This document shows, piece by piece, positions 34,231-43,557 of a DNA stretch of 64,000 nucleotides. Source of the stretch: Chelatococcus caeni (GTDB lineage Bacteria; Pseudomonadota; Alphaproteobacteria; Rhizobiales; Beijerinckiaceae); contig NZ_JACIEN010000001.1 of the NCBI RefSeq assembly GCF_014196925.1, forward strand, positions 124,001 to 188,000, read 5' to 3'. A program made the position numbers and the translations under genes. The notes beneath the pieces were generated by a model. It saw only the letters and a list, made by a program, of their open reading frames with translations, ran no database searches and was not told the origin of the DNA. Position 1 is the first letter of the stretch. Each line of letters opens with the position of its first letter.

Positions 34231-34893
34231 ATGACACGCATGATCGGTGACGTCGCGCCGGATTTCGAGGCCGAGACCACTGAAGGCCGTATCCGCTTTC
34301 ACGACTGGATCGGCGATTCCTGGTGCGTGCTGTTTTCCCATCCGAAGGACTTCACGCCCGTCTGCACGACCGAGCTCGGCTACATGGCGCGGGTCAAGCC
34401 CGAGTTCGACCGGCGCAACGTCAAGATCATCGGGTTGAGCGTCGATCCGGTCGACAGCCACGCCCGCTGGGCGAACGACATTCGTGACACGCAAGGGCAT
34501 GCCCCGAACTTCCCGATGATCGGCGATCCGGATCTGTCGATCTCCAAGCTCTATGGCATGTTGCCGGCGAGCGCCGGGAGCACCTCCGAGGACCGCACGC
34601 CCGCGGACAACCAGACGGTGCGCAACGTCTTCGTCATCGGGCCGGACAAGAAGATCAAGCTCATCCTCGTCTATCCGATGACCACCGGCCGCAACTTCGA
34701 CGAGGTGCTGCGCGTCATCGACTCGCTCCAGCTCACCGCCAAGCACCGGGTGGCCACGCCGGTGAACTGGAAGGCGGGCGACGACGTCATCATCGCCGGC
34801 TCGGTGCCCGACGAGGAGGCGAGGACGATCTATCCCGACGGCTGGACCGCCCCGCGGCCCTACATCCGCATCGTGCCCCAGCCCCGCATGTGA
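34231..34893 (+). CDS. 1-Cys peroxiredoxin (Prx6 type)
   Basis: The 220-residue enzyme reduces peroxides in the cytoplasm. The peroxidatic Cys45 lies in SHPKDFTPVCTTELGYMA; the long C-terminal domain (VATPVNWKAGDDVIIAGSVPDEEA) and the absence of a resolving cysteine place it in the 1-Cys Prx6 group. The start at 34231 has GGAGGG eight bases upstream, preferred to much longer in-frame extensions. It is probably transcribed alone; the next gene begins 160 bases further on. Confidence 0.95.
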   Translation: MTRMIGDVAPDFEAETTEGRIRFHDWIGDSWCVLFSHPKDFTPVCTTELGYMARVKPEFDRRNVKIIGLSVDPVDSHARWANDIRDTQGHAPNFPMIGDPDLSISKLYGMLPASAGSTSEDRTPADNQTVRNVFVIGPDKKIKLILVYPMTTGRNFDEVLRVIDSLQLTAKHRVATPVNWKAGDDVIIAGSVPDEEARTIYPDGWTAPRPYIRIVPQPRM

Positions 34894-35054
34894 CGGGCCC
34901 GTCGCGACGCCCGGCATCGCCGTCCGGGCGCCGGCCTCCCGCCGCGGGCCACGAAGTCCATGGCGCGAATTGTCCCTCTTTCGTCCGGGCCGACCATTTC
35001 GCTTCGCCGGATGGGCGCTATTGTCGCGTCGTGGTCAGCTCAGGAGACAGCGAA

Positions 35055-35618
35055 ATGGCTCGCGATACGGCACTTCTCGTCGTGGACGCCCAGGAATCCT
35101 TTCGGCACCGGTCCTATTTCCGCGAGGAGGGCCTGCCGGCCTACATCGCGCGCCAGCAGGCGCTGATCGATGGCGCGAAAGCGGCTGGCATGTCCATCGT
35201 CCAGATCTTCCACGTGGACGGGACGGGGGCCTTCTCGGAAGACTCGGGCTTCATCAGGGCCCTCGCGCCGCTCCAGGTCGCGCCGGATATCGTCTTCCGC
35301 AAGCGCCGCCACAGCGCGCTCGTCGGCACCGGCCTCGACGTATGGCTGACCGAGAACGGCATCCGCCGGGTGATCGTCTCCGGCATCCGTACCGAGCAGT
35401 GCTGCGAGACGACGGCGCGCCATGCCTCCGACCTCGGCTATGCGGTCGATTATGTCGGCGAGGCCACGCTGACCTTCCCGATGACCGATGCGGCGGGCCG
35501 TGAGTGGAGCGCGGCGGAGATCCGCGCCCGCACGGAGCTGGTGCTGGCGGGGCGTTTCGCCCGCATCGCCACCGTCGAGGAGGCGCTCGCCGGCCGGACG
35601 GACAAGGCGGCGGCATGA
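35055..35618 (+). CDS. Isochorismatase-family cysteine hydrolase
   Basis: The 187-residue protein has the catalytic triad of the family: Asp11 in LLVVDAQESF, Lys in VFRKRRHSA and Cys in GIRTEQCCETTARHA. Members hydrolyse isochorismate, nicotinamide or related amides; the substrate here is unknown. The start at 35055 has an AGGAGA site. It overlaps by four bases with a GlxA-type regulator gene, a frequent pairing in which the regulator controls the hydrolase. Confidence 0.88.
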   Translation: MARDTALLVVDAQESFRHRSYFREEGLPAYIARQQALIDGAKAAGMSIVQIFHVDGTGAFSEDSGFIRALAPLQVAPDIVFRKRRHSALVGTGLDVWLTENGIRRVIVSGIRTEQCCETTARHASDLGYAVDYVGEATLTFPMTDAAGREWSAAEIRARTELVLAGRFARIATVEEALAGRTDKAAA

Positions 35619-36616
35619 GCCTCACCGGGCAGCCGCGCATCGTCCCCGTCATCGTGGTGGTGCCGCCACGGACGCTGCTGCTCGACATCGCCGGGCCGAT
35701 GGAGGTGCTGCGGCGGGCGAATATCGATCAGGCCGCCGTGCGCTTCGTGGTCAGCTATGTCGGCCCGGCGCCGTGCGTCACGAGTTCGGTGGGGCTCGAT
35801 GTGGCGAATGTCGCGCCGCTGCCCGACGGCCTTCCCGACGATGCCCTCGTCGTCATCTCCGGATCGGCCGACGAGCCCCTTGGCGCCCCGGCCGGTTCGC
35901 GTGCCGATGACGCTCCGCTCGAGGCCGAGATCGTCTCCTGGCTGCAGCGCGTGATCCGCCCGGGCATCCGCCTCGTCTCGATCTGCTCCGGCGCGCTGCT
36001 CGCCGCCCGCGCGGGGCTGCTCGACGGCCATGAGTGCACCACGCACCATGCGACACTCGGCGAGCTGATGCGCCTTGCCCCAAGGGCGCGGGTCAGGGAG
36101 AACCGGCTCTATGTCGAGGATGGCGAGCGGCTGACCAGCGCCGGCGTCACGGCCGGCATCGACCTCATGCTGGCGCTGGTCGCCCGCGAGGCCGGCCATG
36201 CGGCGGCGCTCGCCGTGGCGCGCGATCTCGTCGTCTACCTGCGCCGTGCCGGCGGCGATCCGCAGCTGTCGCCCTGGCTGGAGGGGCGCAACCATCTCCA
36301 TCCGGCGATCCACCGCGCGCAGGATGCGGTGGGCGCCGATCCCGCCCGGGACTGGTCGGTCGAGGCGCTGGCGGAGGTCGCCGCCACCAGTCCGCGCAAC
36401 CTGTCGCGGCTGTTCAACGACCACGCCGGCATGAGCGTGACCGACTATGTGAACCGGATGCGCATCGCCCTCGCGCGAGAACTGGTGATCGGCTCGCGGC
36501 TCGACATGGAGAGCGTTGCCGAGCGCTCAGGATTCTCCTCGACGCGCCAGTTCCGCAGGGTCTGGAACCGGCTGCACGAAACCTCACCGGCCCGCCTGCG
36601 CGCTTCATTCCGCTAG
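35615..36616 (+). CDS. GlxA-type AraC-family regulator with DJ-1/PfpI-like domain
   Basis: The 333-residue protein has an N-terminal DJ-1/PfpI-like domain (residues 8-190, with PPRTLLLDIAGPMEVLRRAN and the elbow-like LVSICSGALLAARAGLLDG) and a C-terminal AraC helix-turn-helix pair (about 240-330, with LAEVAATSPRNLSRLFNDHAGMSVTDYV and ERSGFSSTRQFRRVW). Such regulators sense small metabolites through the first domain. It overlaps the isochorismatase gene by four bases and probably regulates it. Confidence 0.9.
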   Translation: MSLTGQPRIVPVIVVVPPRTLLLDIAGPMEVLRRANIDQAAVRFVVSYVGPAPCVTSSVGLDVANVAPLPDGLPDDALVVISGSADEPLGAPAGSRADDAPLEAEIVSWLQRVIRPGIRLVSICSGALLAARAGLLDGHECTTHHATLGELMRLAPRARVRENRLYVEDGERLTSAGVTAGIDLMLALVAREAGHAAALAVARDLVVYLRRAGGDPQLSPWLEGRNHLHPAIHRAQDAVGADPARDWSVEALAEVAATSPRNLSRLFNDHAGMSVTDYVNRMRIALARELVIGSRLDMESVAERSGFSSTRQFRRVWNRLHETSPARLRASFR

Positions 36617-36674
36617 CTGCATCGGCGCAGCGATGGCAATCCTCGGCTGGGCATCCGCGCACGCGGCGGGGCCG

Positions 36675-36703
36675 TTGACGCTACTCGTGAGTAGCCTCAT
36701 GAT
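36675..36703 (+). promoter_or_regulatory. Promoter with palindromic operator for the liv-type operon
   Basis: A -35 TTGACG (36675-36680) and -10 CATGAT (36698-36703) are 17 bases apart. The spacer contains the perfect palindrome GCTACTCGTGAGTAGC (36680-36695). This is a typical layout for repression, and the TetR protein at the end of the operon (43558) is the natural candidate. Binding is inferred. Confidence 0.6.
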
Positions 36704-36767
36704 CCTTCGGTAACGTAGCTACCGGCGGCGCATAACGATCGCGGGAGCCACGGCGGGAGGAGATCCG

Positions 36768-36893
36768 ATGGAGCAGGCCGAGAGGCCGGTCCTGCGGGCG
36801 ACGGCGTGCACCGCCGCTGTCGTCGCGCCAAGCCGGCCGTGCTTCCCCGACGCGATCGGCGGACGGACGCCGCGATGCGAGGGCTGCCCGTGA
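36768..36893 (+). CDS. Short leader ORF coupled to livG
   Basis: This 41-codon ORF starts with an excellent site (GGGAGGAG, five bases before ATG) and ends in GTGA, where the TGA overlaps the probable GTG start of livG. Its sequence (MEQAERPVLRATACTAAVVA) contains several cysteines and resembles no known family. It may be a translated leader that couples ribosomes into livG, or the site may be a vestige. Reality as a protein is uncertain. Confidence 0.35.
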   Translation: MEQAERPVLRATACTAAVVAPSRPCFPDAIGGRTPRCEGCP

Positions 36894-37708
36894 CGCTGGC
36901 GGCGCGCGACGTGATCCTCGGTGTCGAGGGCGTGTCGCTCGCCTTCGGTGGCGTGCGGGCACTGACCGACGTTTCCTTTTCGGTGCGGCGCGGGTCGATC
37001 ACCGCGGTCATCGGGCCGAACGGCGCCGGCAAGACCTCGCTCTTCAACACCATCTCGGGCTTCTACCGCCCCCGCTCCGGCAACGTCGTCTTCGACGGCA
37101 GGAGCCTCGCCGGCACGGCGCCGCCGGAGCGCGCGCGCCTCGGCCTCGCGCGCACCTTCCAGAACATCGCGCTCTTCCGCGGCATGACGGTGCTCGACAA
37201 CATCAAGCTCGGCCGCCACGCCCACATGCGCACCGGCCTTCTCGACGCGCTCGTCTACCGTGGCCGTGCGCGGCGCGAGGAGCTGGAACTGCGGGCGGAG
37301 ATCGAGGAGCGCATCATCGATTTCCTCGAGATCCAGCACATCCGCAACGCGCCGGTGGCGACGCTGCCCTACGGCCTGCGCAAGCGGGTGGAGCTTGCCC
37401 GTGCCCTCGCCATGCGCCCGCGCCTGCTCATGCTCGACGAGCCCGTCGCCGGCATGAACCGCGAGGAGACGGAGGACATGGCCCGCTTCATCCTCGACGT
37501 GAAGGAGGAATGGGACGTCACCATCCTCATGGTCGAGCACGACATGGGCATGGTCATGGACATCTCCGACCACGTCGTCGTGCTCAATTTCGGCCAGGTG
37601 ATCGCCGAGGGCAGCCCGGCCGCGGTCCAGGTGGATCCGGCGGTCGTCGCGGCCTATCTCGGCGCCGGCGACCTCGGCCGCCGCCTCAGCGGACCGGAGG
37701 CGGCATGA
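36890..37708 (+). CDS. livG: Branched-chain amino acid-type ABC transporter ATPase, LivG type
   Basis: The 272-residue ATPase has Walker A GPNGAGKTSLFN, the LivG-typical ARTFQNIALF Q loop, signature LPYGLRKRVELARAL, Walker B LLMLDEPVAGMN and the H loop VEHDMGMVM. The GTG start at 36890 has GAGGG six bases upstream and overlaps the leader ORF stop; ATG 36875 in the same frame is an alternative. It opens an operon G-H-M-binding protein-F-ligase-TetR and overlaps livH by four bases. The substrate may be an aromatic or fatty acid rather than an amino acid, given the ligase. Confidence 0.92.
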   Translation: MTLAARDVILGVEGVSLAFGGVRALTDVSFSVRRGSITAVIGPNGAGKTSLFNTISGFYRPRSGNVVFDGRSLAGTAPPERARLGLARTFQNIALFRGMTVLDNIKLGRHAHMRTGLLDALVYRGRARREELELRAEIEERIIDFLEIQHIRNAPVATLPYGLRKRVELARALAMRPRLLMLDEPVAGMNREETEDMARFILDVKEEWDVTILMVEHDMGMVMDISDHVVVLNFGQVIAEGSPAAVQVDPAVVAAYLGAGDLGRRLSGPEAA

Positions 37709-38586
37709 CGGACTGGCTCTTCCTCACCGAGGTGTTCCTGGCCGGGCTCGGCTCCGGCGCGCTCTACGCCGTGACCGGCGTCGCCTTCGTGCTGATCTAC
37801 AAGGCGACGCGCGTGGTCAATCTCGCCATCGGCGAGATCCTGATGCTCGGCGGCTACGCCTTCTTCGGCGCCGCCGCCGGCTGGCACCTGCCCGCCTGGG
37901 TCGCGCTGCCGGTCGCCATCCTCGCCGGGGCGCTGGTCGGCGCCGTCGTCGAGCGCGGGCTGATCCGGCCGATGCTGGGCGAAAGCCCCATCTCCGTCTT
38001 CATGGTGACGATCGGCCTCGGCTCCATCCTCGCCGGCTTCGTGCAGATCGTCTGGGGCGCCGATCCCTTGCGCCTGCCGGAATTCCTGCCGAGCGCGCCG
38101 ATCTTCATCGGCGAGGCCTATGTCGCGCCCAAGGTCGCCTACGGCTTCCTCGCCGCGATGGTCGTCGTCACGGCTTTCGTGCTGGGGCTGCGCTTCTCGC
38201 GCGGCGGCGTGGCGCTCAAGGCGACGGCGGCGGACCAGGCGGCGGCCTATTCCGTCGGCATCGACGTGCCGCGGGTCTTCTCGCTGAGCTGGATCGTCGC
38301 CTGCGGCGTCGCCGCCGGCGCGGGCGTCCTCGTCGGGGCCATCGGCGGCATCTCGCCGACCATGGGTGTCTTCGGCCTCTCGGTGCTCGTCGTCGTCATC
38401 GTCGGCGGGCTCGATTCCATGGCGGGCGCGCTCGTCGGCGGGCTCTTCATCGGCGTGGTGGAGGCCTTCGCCGGCACCTTCCTCGGGGGCGAGTACCGGT
38501 TCCTCGTCACCTTCAGCATCCTGATCCTCATCCTGATGGTCCGGCCCTACGGCCTCTTCGGCACGCACGAGATCGAGAGGCTCTGA
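37705..38586 (+). CDS. livH: Branched-chain amino acid-type ABC permease, LivH type
   Basis: The 293-residue permease has about eight helices and LivH motifs: GLGSGALYAVTGVAFVLIYKATRVVNLAIGEI at the N-terminus, ATAADQAAAYSVGIDVPRVF and VVIVGGLDSMAGALVGGL. It forms the channel with LivM. The start at 37705 overlaps livG (ATGA), and livM follows after two bases. Confidence 0.93.
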   Translation: MTDWLFLTEVFLAGLGSGALYAVTGVAFVLIYKATRVVNLAIGEILMLGGYAFFGAAAGWHLPAWVALPVAILAGALVGAVVERGLIRPMLGESPISVFMVTIGLGSILAGFVQIVWGADPLRLPEFLPSAPIFIGEAYVAPKVAYGFLAAMVVVTAFVLGLRFSRGGVALKATAADQAAAYSVGIDVPRVFSLSWIVACGVAAGAGVLVGAIGGISPTMGVFGLSVLVVVIVGGLDSMAGALVGGLFIGVVEAFAGTFLGGEYRFLVTFSILILILMVRPYGLFGTHEIERL

Positions 38587-38588
38587 CG

Positions 38589-39629
38589 ATGCGCATCGGC
38601 ACGCTGAAGACGGATTATGCGGCGGACGAGGCGCTGTTCGACACGCGCCTGCAGAAGCTCCTCATCCTCCTCGCCTGCGCCGCCGCCGTCCTCTTCCCCT
38701 TCGTCGCCAGCCCCTACTGGCTGTTCCTCGCCTGCCTCTGCGCCATCAATGTCGCGAGCGCGACGGGGCTCAACATCCTCACGGGCTATACGGGCCTCGT
38801 CAGCCTCGGCCAGGCGGCCTTCATGAGCGTCGGCGCCTATACGGTCGCCGTGCTCGAGATCCATGCCGGCACGCCCTTCCTCCTCAATCTGCTCGTCGGC
38901 GGGCTCCTGACGGCGCTCGTCGGCATCGGCGTCGGCATCCCGAGCCTCAGGGTGAAGGGCCTCTATCTCGCCATCGCCACCATCGCCGCCTCGGTCGTCC
39001 TCCACTTCGTCTTCGCGCATTGGCCGCTTACGGGCGGCATGCAGGGGCTGTCGATGCCGCCGGCCCGCCTCTTCGGCCTGGCGCTCGACCAGCCGTTCCA
39101 GCTCTACTGGCTGATCCTGCCGGTGACGGCGCTCATGGTGCTCGGCGCCGCCAATCTCTTCCGCACGCGCGTCGGCCGGGCCTTCATCGCCATCCGCGAC
39201 CGTGACATCTCGGCCGAGGTGCTCGGCATCCCGCTGCTGCGCTACAAGCTGATGAGCTTCGCCGTCTCGTCCTTCTACGCCGGGCTCGCGGGCGGGCTGT
39301 GGGCCTATTTCTTCCGAGTCGTGACGCCGGAGAGCTTCCCGCTCGTCAATTCGATCTTCTACCTCGCCGCCATCATCGTCGGCGGCATGGGCACCATCCT
39401 CGGCGGCATCCTCGGCGCCGTCTTCATGACCATGGTGCCGGAGCTGCTGAAGTTCGTCGCCGGCCTGGTCACGCCCTTCTATCCGGATGCGCTCGCGCTG
39501 CTCGCGCCGGTGCGCACCATCGTCTTCGGCGCGCTCATCGTCGGCTTCCTGATCTTCGAGCCGCACGGGCTTGCGGAAATCTGGCGCCGCATCCGCCGCT
39601 TTTTCCACCTCTGGCCCTTCAGAACCTGA
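38589..39629 (+). CDS. livM: Branched-chain amino acid-type ABC permease, LivM type
   Basis: The 346-residue permease carries the LivM motifs LNILTGYTGLVSLGQAAFMSVGAY, LYLAIATIAAS, FIAIRDRDISAEVLGI and IIVGGMGTILGGILGAVF. It has about ten helices and a long cytoplasmic N-terminus of 20-odd residues. It sits directly behind livH in the same operon. Confidence 0.93.
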   Translation: MRIGTLKTDYAADEALFDTRLQKLLILLACAAAVLFPFVASPYWLFLACLCAINVASATGLNILTGYTGLVSLGQAAFMSVGAYTVAVLEIHAGTPFLLNLLVGGLLTALVGIGVGIPSLRVKGLYLAIATIAASVVLHFVFAHWPLTGGMQGLSMPPARLFGLALDQPFQLYWLILPVTALMVLGAANLFRTRVGRAFIAIRDRDISAEVLGIPLLRYKLMSFAVSSFYAGLAGGLWAYFFRVVTPESFPLVNSIFYLAAIIVGGMGTILGGILGAVFMTMVPELLKFVAGLVTPFYPDALALLAPVRTIVFGALIVGFLIFEPHGLAEIWRRIRRFFHLWPFRT

Positions 39630-39689
39630 GGAGCCGGCAATCTCGCGTGGAGCCGCCGGCAAGAGCGGCCAAGGATAGGGAGGCAGAAG

Positions 39690-40874
39690 ATGAGGGATTG
39701 GACGAGAAGACATGTGCTTTCGGCGGGCGCCGCGATGGGAGCAGGGCTCGCTCTCGGCATCCGGCCGCTCGCCGCGCAGGGCGCGGACGAGATCGTGCTC
39801 GGCGGCTCGATCCCGCTGACCGGCGTCTTCGCCTTCGCGGGCATCGGCATCCATGCCGGCATCCAGGACTACCTGAAGATCGTCAACGACGCCGGCGGCG
39901 TCGAGGGCCGCAAGGTGAAGTACGTCGCCGAGGACACGGGCTACAAGGTCGATGCCTCGGTCGCGGCCTTCAACAAGATCACGAGCCAGGAGAAGGTGTC
40001 GCTCTATTACGGCGACTCGACCGGTTTCTCGAAGACGATCAACCCGGAGCTGGAGCGCCGCGGCTCCATCCTCATGGCCGGCGCCTCCTTCGCGAGCGAG
40101 CTCAACGACCCCAAGAAATATCCGCTGCAGTTCATGGCGGGGCCCGACTATTCGGAGATGTTCGGCATCCTCCTGCGCTACATCGCCAACGAGAAGGCCG
40201 GCGCCAAGCTCGCCTTCGTCTATTCCGACACGGAGTTCGGCCGCGATCCGATCGGGCCGAGCGAGGCGCTCGCCAAGACGCTCGGCCTCGAGGTGGTGGA
40301 GAAGATCGTGACGCCGCCGGGCAGCGTCGACGTCTCGACCGAGGTGCTGAAGCTGCGCCGTGCGCGGCCGGATTTCACCATCTTCCACGGCTACGTGCTG
40401 GCGCCCATCCCGGAGTTCATCACCCAGGCCAAGCAGATGGGCCTCGCCAGCCGGTTCATGGGCACCTTCTGGAGCATGGACAATTCCACCGTCGAGCGCA
40501 TGGGCGAGGCGGCCGACGGCTTCATGGGCGTCATGCCCTATCGCTACTACTACGATACCGAGGGTGAGAGCCCGATGCTGGAAAAGATCCGGCAGATGCG
40601 GCCCGAATACCAGTCGACGGCCTATCTGCAGGGCTTCGTCACCGCGCTCCTGATGTGCGAGGCGGCGAAGCGCACGCTCGCCGCCGGCAAGGAGCTGACC
40701 GGCGCCAATCTCAAGGCCGGGCTCAACAGCATCAAGGATTTCGACACCGGCGGCCTCTTCGGCGTGCCGATCTCGATCCCCGGCAATTCCGTGCCGGTCG
40801 GGCGCATCTATGCCTTCGACGGCAAGGCGAAGCAGATGAAGCCGGCATCCGACTGGATCCGCCTCGAGGCGTGA
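39690..40874 (+). CDS. Liv-type periplasmic binding protein with Tat-like signal
   Basis: The 394-residue protein is a type I periplasmic binding protein. The N-terminus TRRHVLSAGAAMGAGLALG has a twin-arginine motif, so export is probably by Tat. Family segments include IVLGGSIPLTGVFAFAGIG, YYGDSTGFSKTINPE and LAFVYSDTEFGRDP. Relatives bind branched-chain amino acids, amides or aromatic acids. The 60-base gap before it is the largest within the operon. Confidence 0.9.
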   Translation: MRDWTRRHVLSAGAAMGAGLALGIRPLAAQGADEIVLGGSIPLTGVFAFAGIGIHAGIQDYLKIVNDAGGVEGRKVKYVAEDTGYKVDASVAAFNKITSQEKVSLYYGDSTGFSKTINPELERRGSILMAGASFASELNDPKKYPLQFMAGPDYSEMFGILLRYIANEKAGAKLAFVYSDTEFGRDPIGPSEALAKTLGLEVVEKIVTPPGSVDVSTEVLKLRRARPDFTIFHGYVLAPIPEFITQAKQMGLASRFMGTFWSMDNSTVERMGEAADGFMGVMPYRYYYDTEGESPMLEKIRQMRPEYQSTAYLQGFVTALLMCEAAKRTLAAGKELTGANLKAGLNSIKDFDTGGLFGVPISIPGNSVPVGRIYAFDGKAKQMKPASDWIRLEA

Positions 40875-40896
40875 CGGCAGCACGGAGACGGGACCC

Positions 40897-41706
40897 ATGG
40901 CCGCGCCGCACCTGCTCGAGGTCGACAACATCGAGGTCGTCTACAACCGCACGATCCAGGTGCTGCGCGGCCTGTCTCTCGTCGTGCCGAAGGGGCGCAT
41001 CGTCGCCCTGCTCGGCTCGAACGGGGCGGGCAAGTCGACGCTCTTGAAGGCCGTCTCCAACCTGCTCGCCATCGAGGACGGGGCGGTGACGAGCGGCGCC
41101 ATCCGCTTTGCCGGGGAGGACATCGCCGCGCTCGCGCCGCACAGGCTGGTGCGGCGCGGGCTCTTCCACGTCATGGAGGGGCGCCGCATCTTCGAGGACC
41201 TCACCGTCGAGGAGAACCTGACCGCCGCGACCTTCGCCCTCACCGGGCGCGGGGCATCGACGCCGTCCTTCGAGCGCGTCTACAGCTATTTCCCGCGCCT
41301 CCACGAGCGGCGGAAGGGGCTCGCCGGCTACCTGTCCGGCGGCGAGCAGCAGATGCTCGCCATCGGCCGGGCCCTCGTCGCCGAGCCGTCGCTGATCCTG
41401 CTCGACGAGCCCTCGCTCGGCCTCGCGCCCAAGATGGTGGAGGAGATCTTCACGATCATCGCGCGTATCAATGCGGAGGAGGGGGTCTCCATGCTGCTCG
41501 TCGAGCAGAACGCCACGGTTGCGCTCGCCGTGGCGCACCAGGGCTACATCATGGAGACGGGCAAGCTCGTGATCGAGGGATCGGTCGACAAGCTCATCCA
41601 CGACCAGGATGTGCGCGAGTTCTATCTCGGCCTCGGCGGCGGAGGCGACGCCCGGAGCTACCGCGACGTCAAGCATTACAAGCGCCGCAAGCGCTGGCTG
41701 TCCTGA
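40897..41706 (+). CDS. livF: Branched-chain amino acid-type ABC transporter ATPase, LivF type
   Basis: The 269-residue ATPase has Walker A GSNGAGKSTLLKA, the LivF-type VMEGRRIFEDLTVEENL Q-loop region, signature LSGGEQQMLAIGRAL, Walker B LILLDEPSLGLAPK and the H loop VEQNATVAL. It pairs with LivG. It ends with a basic tail (HYKRRKRWL) longer than in most LivF proteins, and the ligase gene starts 14 bases later. Confidence 0.93.
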   Translation: MAAPHLLEVDNIEVVYNRTIQVLRGLSLVVPKGRIVALLGSNGAGKSTLLKAVSNLLAIEDGAVTSGAIRFAGEDIAALAPHRLVRRGLFHVMEGRRIFEDLTVEENLTAATFALTGRGASTPSFERVYSYFPRLHERRKGLAGYLSGGEQQMLAIGRALVAEPSLILLDEPSLGLAPKMVEEIFTIIARINAEEGVSMLLVEQNATVALAVAHQGYIMETGKLVIEGSVDKLIHDQDVREFYLGLGGGGDARSYRDVKHYKRRKRWLS

Positions 41707-41720
41707 GAAAGGTTGCCGAG

Positions 41721-43547
41721 ATGCAGGCCGCTTCCGAACTGCCGCCGCTGACCTTGCCGCAGATGCTGCGCGAGAACGCGCGGGTGATGCCGGACCGCCT
41801 GGCCCTCAGGCAGAAGGACTTCGGCATCTGGCAGCCCATCACCTGGGCCGGCTACTACAGCCGCGCCGCCCATGTCGGGCTCGGCCTCAGGGCGCTCGGC
41901 CTCGATGCGGGCGGCCATGTCGGCATCCTGTCCGAGAACCGCGCCGAATGGGTGCTGGCGCAGCTCGGGGCCGGGCTCGTCGGCGCGGTCACCATCGGCG
42001 TCTATCCGACGAGCCCGGCGAACGAGGTCGCCTATGTCCTCGGCCATGCCGGCGTCGAGATCGTCGTCTGCGAGGACCAGGAGCAGACCGACAAGGTGCT
42101 GGAGTGCCTGGACGAACTGCCCCAACTGCGGCGCATCGTCGTCATCGAGCCCAAGGGCCTGCGCCACTATCCGCAGGACCGCGTCACCACCTTCGCCGAG
42201 CTCGAGCGGCTGGGCGCAGAACGCGAGCGCACGGAGCCGGGCGCGATCGACGCCTGCCTCGCCCGCCAGCAGCTCGGCGACACCGCCCTCATCGTCTACA
42301 CCTCGGGCTCCACCGGCAAGCCCAAGGGGGCGATGCTCAGCTACCGCAACATGCACGCCGAGGCGGCCGGCACCATCGAGCGCCTCGGCTTCGACGCGGC
42401 GACGACCAACCTGTCCTACCTGCCGCTGTGCCATGTCGCCGAGCAGATGCTGAGCACCATGGCGCCGATCTATGCCGGCTCCTGCGTCTCTTTCGGCGAG
42501 TCGATCAGGACGGTGCAGGAGGATTTGCGCGAGGTGGCGCCGAGCCTCTTCCTCGGCGTCCCGCGCATCTGGGAGAAGCTGCACTCCGCCATCCACATCA
42601 AGCTGGCCGAGGCCGGCGGCTGGCGCAAGCGCCTGTTCGAGGCCGGCATGCGCGCCTGCGAGCCCTTCGCCGAGAAGCCGAAGGAAAAAAGGAGCTGGCG
42701 CGAGCGGGCCGTCTTCGCGCTCTATTACGCGCTCATCTTCCGGGCGCTGCAGAACTTCATCGGCCTGCGCGAGGTGAAGGTGGCGCTGACCGGCGCCGCG
42801 CCCATCCCGCAGCGCATCGTCCGCTTCTTCCGCACGCTGGGCGTGCCGCTCGTCGAGGTCTACGGCCTCACCGAGACCTCCGGCATGGTCACCGGGCAGC
42901 GGCTCGGCCATCTCGTGCCGGGCGCCGTCGGCGAGCCCGTCGCCGGTGCCGAGGTCCGGCTCGGCGAGGCAGGGGAGCTGCTGGTCCGGGGCGACCTCGT
43001 CTTCGAGGGCTATTACCGCAACGAGGAGGCGACGCGCGCCGTGCTGCGCGACGGCTGGCTGCATACGGGGGACGTGGCCGCCTTCGTCGACGGGCAGGTG
43101 CGCATCGTCGACCGCCTCAAGGACATCATGATCACGGCGGGCGGCAAGAACCTGAGCCCGTCGGAGATCGAGAACACGGTCAAGACGAGCGCCTATATCA
43201 AGGAATGCATCGTGGTCGCCGACGGGCGCCGCTACGTCACCGCGCTCATCCAGATCGACGGCGAGACGGTGGCGCAATGGGCCGAGAGCCAGCGCATCGG
43301 CTTCAGCAATTTCCGCAGCCTCGCCGAGCACCCGCGCGTGCGCGAACTCGTCACCCTGGAGGTCGAGCGCGCCAATGCCGAGCTCGCCCCGGTGGCGCAG
43401 ATCAAGCGCTTCCACCTCCTCACCAAGGAGCTCGACCACGACGACGACGAGGTGACGGCGACGATGAAGGTCCGCCGCGCCAATATCGCGAGGAAATACG
43501 CCGCCGAGATCGAGGCGCTCTATGCGCCCGCGGCGCGCGTAGCATGA
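41721..43547 (+). CDS. AMP-forming acyl-CoA ligase
   Basis: The 608-residue enzyme belongs to the ANL superfamily, long-chain acyl-CoA synthetase type. It shows the P-loop YTSGSTGKPKGAML, the VYGLTETSGMVTG region, the adenylate-binding GWLHTGDVAAFVDG, the hinge IVDRLKDIMITAGGKNLSPSEIE and a C-terminal Lys in VTATMKVRRANIARKY. It activates a carboxylic acid with ATP and CoA. Being inside a Liv-type uptake operon, it probably traps the imported acid as its CoA ester. The acid may be fatty or aromatic; the sequence does not settle it. Confidence 0.9.
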   Translation: MQAASELPPLTLPQMLRENARVMPDRLALRQKDFGIWQPITWAGYYSRAAHVGLGLRALGLDAGGHVGILSENRAEWVLAQLGAGLVGAVTIGVYPTSPANEVAYVLGHAGVEIVVCEDQEQTDKVLECLDELPQLRRIVVIEPKGLRHYPQDRVTTFAELERLGAERERTEPGAIDACLARQQLGDTALIVYTSGSTGKPKGAMLSYRNMHAEAAGTIERLGFDAATTNLSYLPLCHVAEQMLSTMAPIYAGSCVSFGESIRTVQEDLREVAPSLFLGVPRIWEKLHSAIHIKLAEAGGWRKRLFEAGMRACEPFAEKPKEKRSWRERAVFALYYALIFRALQNFIGLREVKVALTGAAPIPQRIVRFFRTLGVPLVEVYGLTETSGMVTGQRLGHLVPGAVGEPVAGAEVRLGEAGELLVRGDLVFEGYYRNEEATRAVLRDGWLHTGDVAAFVDGQVRIVDRLKDIMITAGGKNLSPSEIENTVKTSAYIKECIVVADGRRYVTALIQIDGETVAQWAESQRIGFSNFRSLAEHPRVRELVTLEVERANAELAPVAQIKRFHLLTKELDHDDDEVTATMKVRRANIARKYAAEIEALYAPAARVA

Positions 43548-43557
43548 GAGGGCGGCC

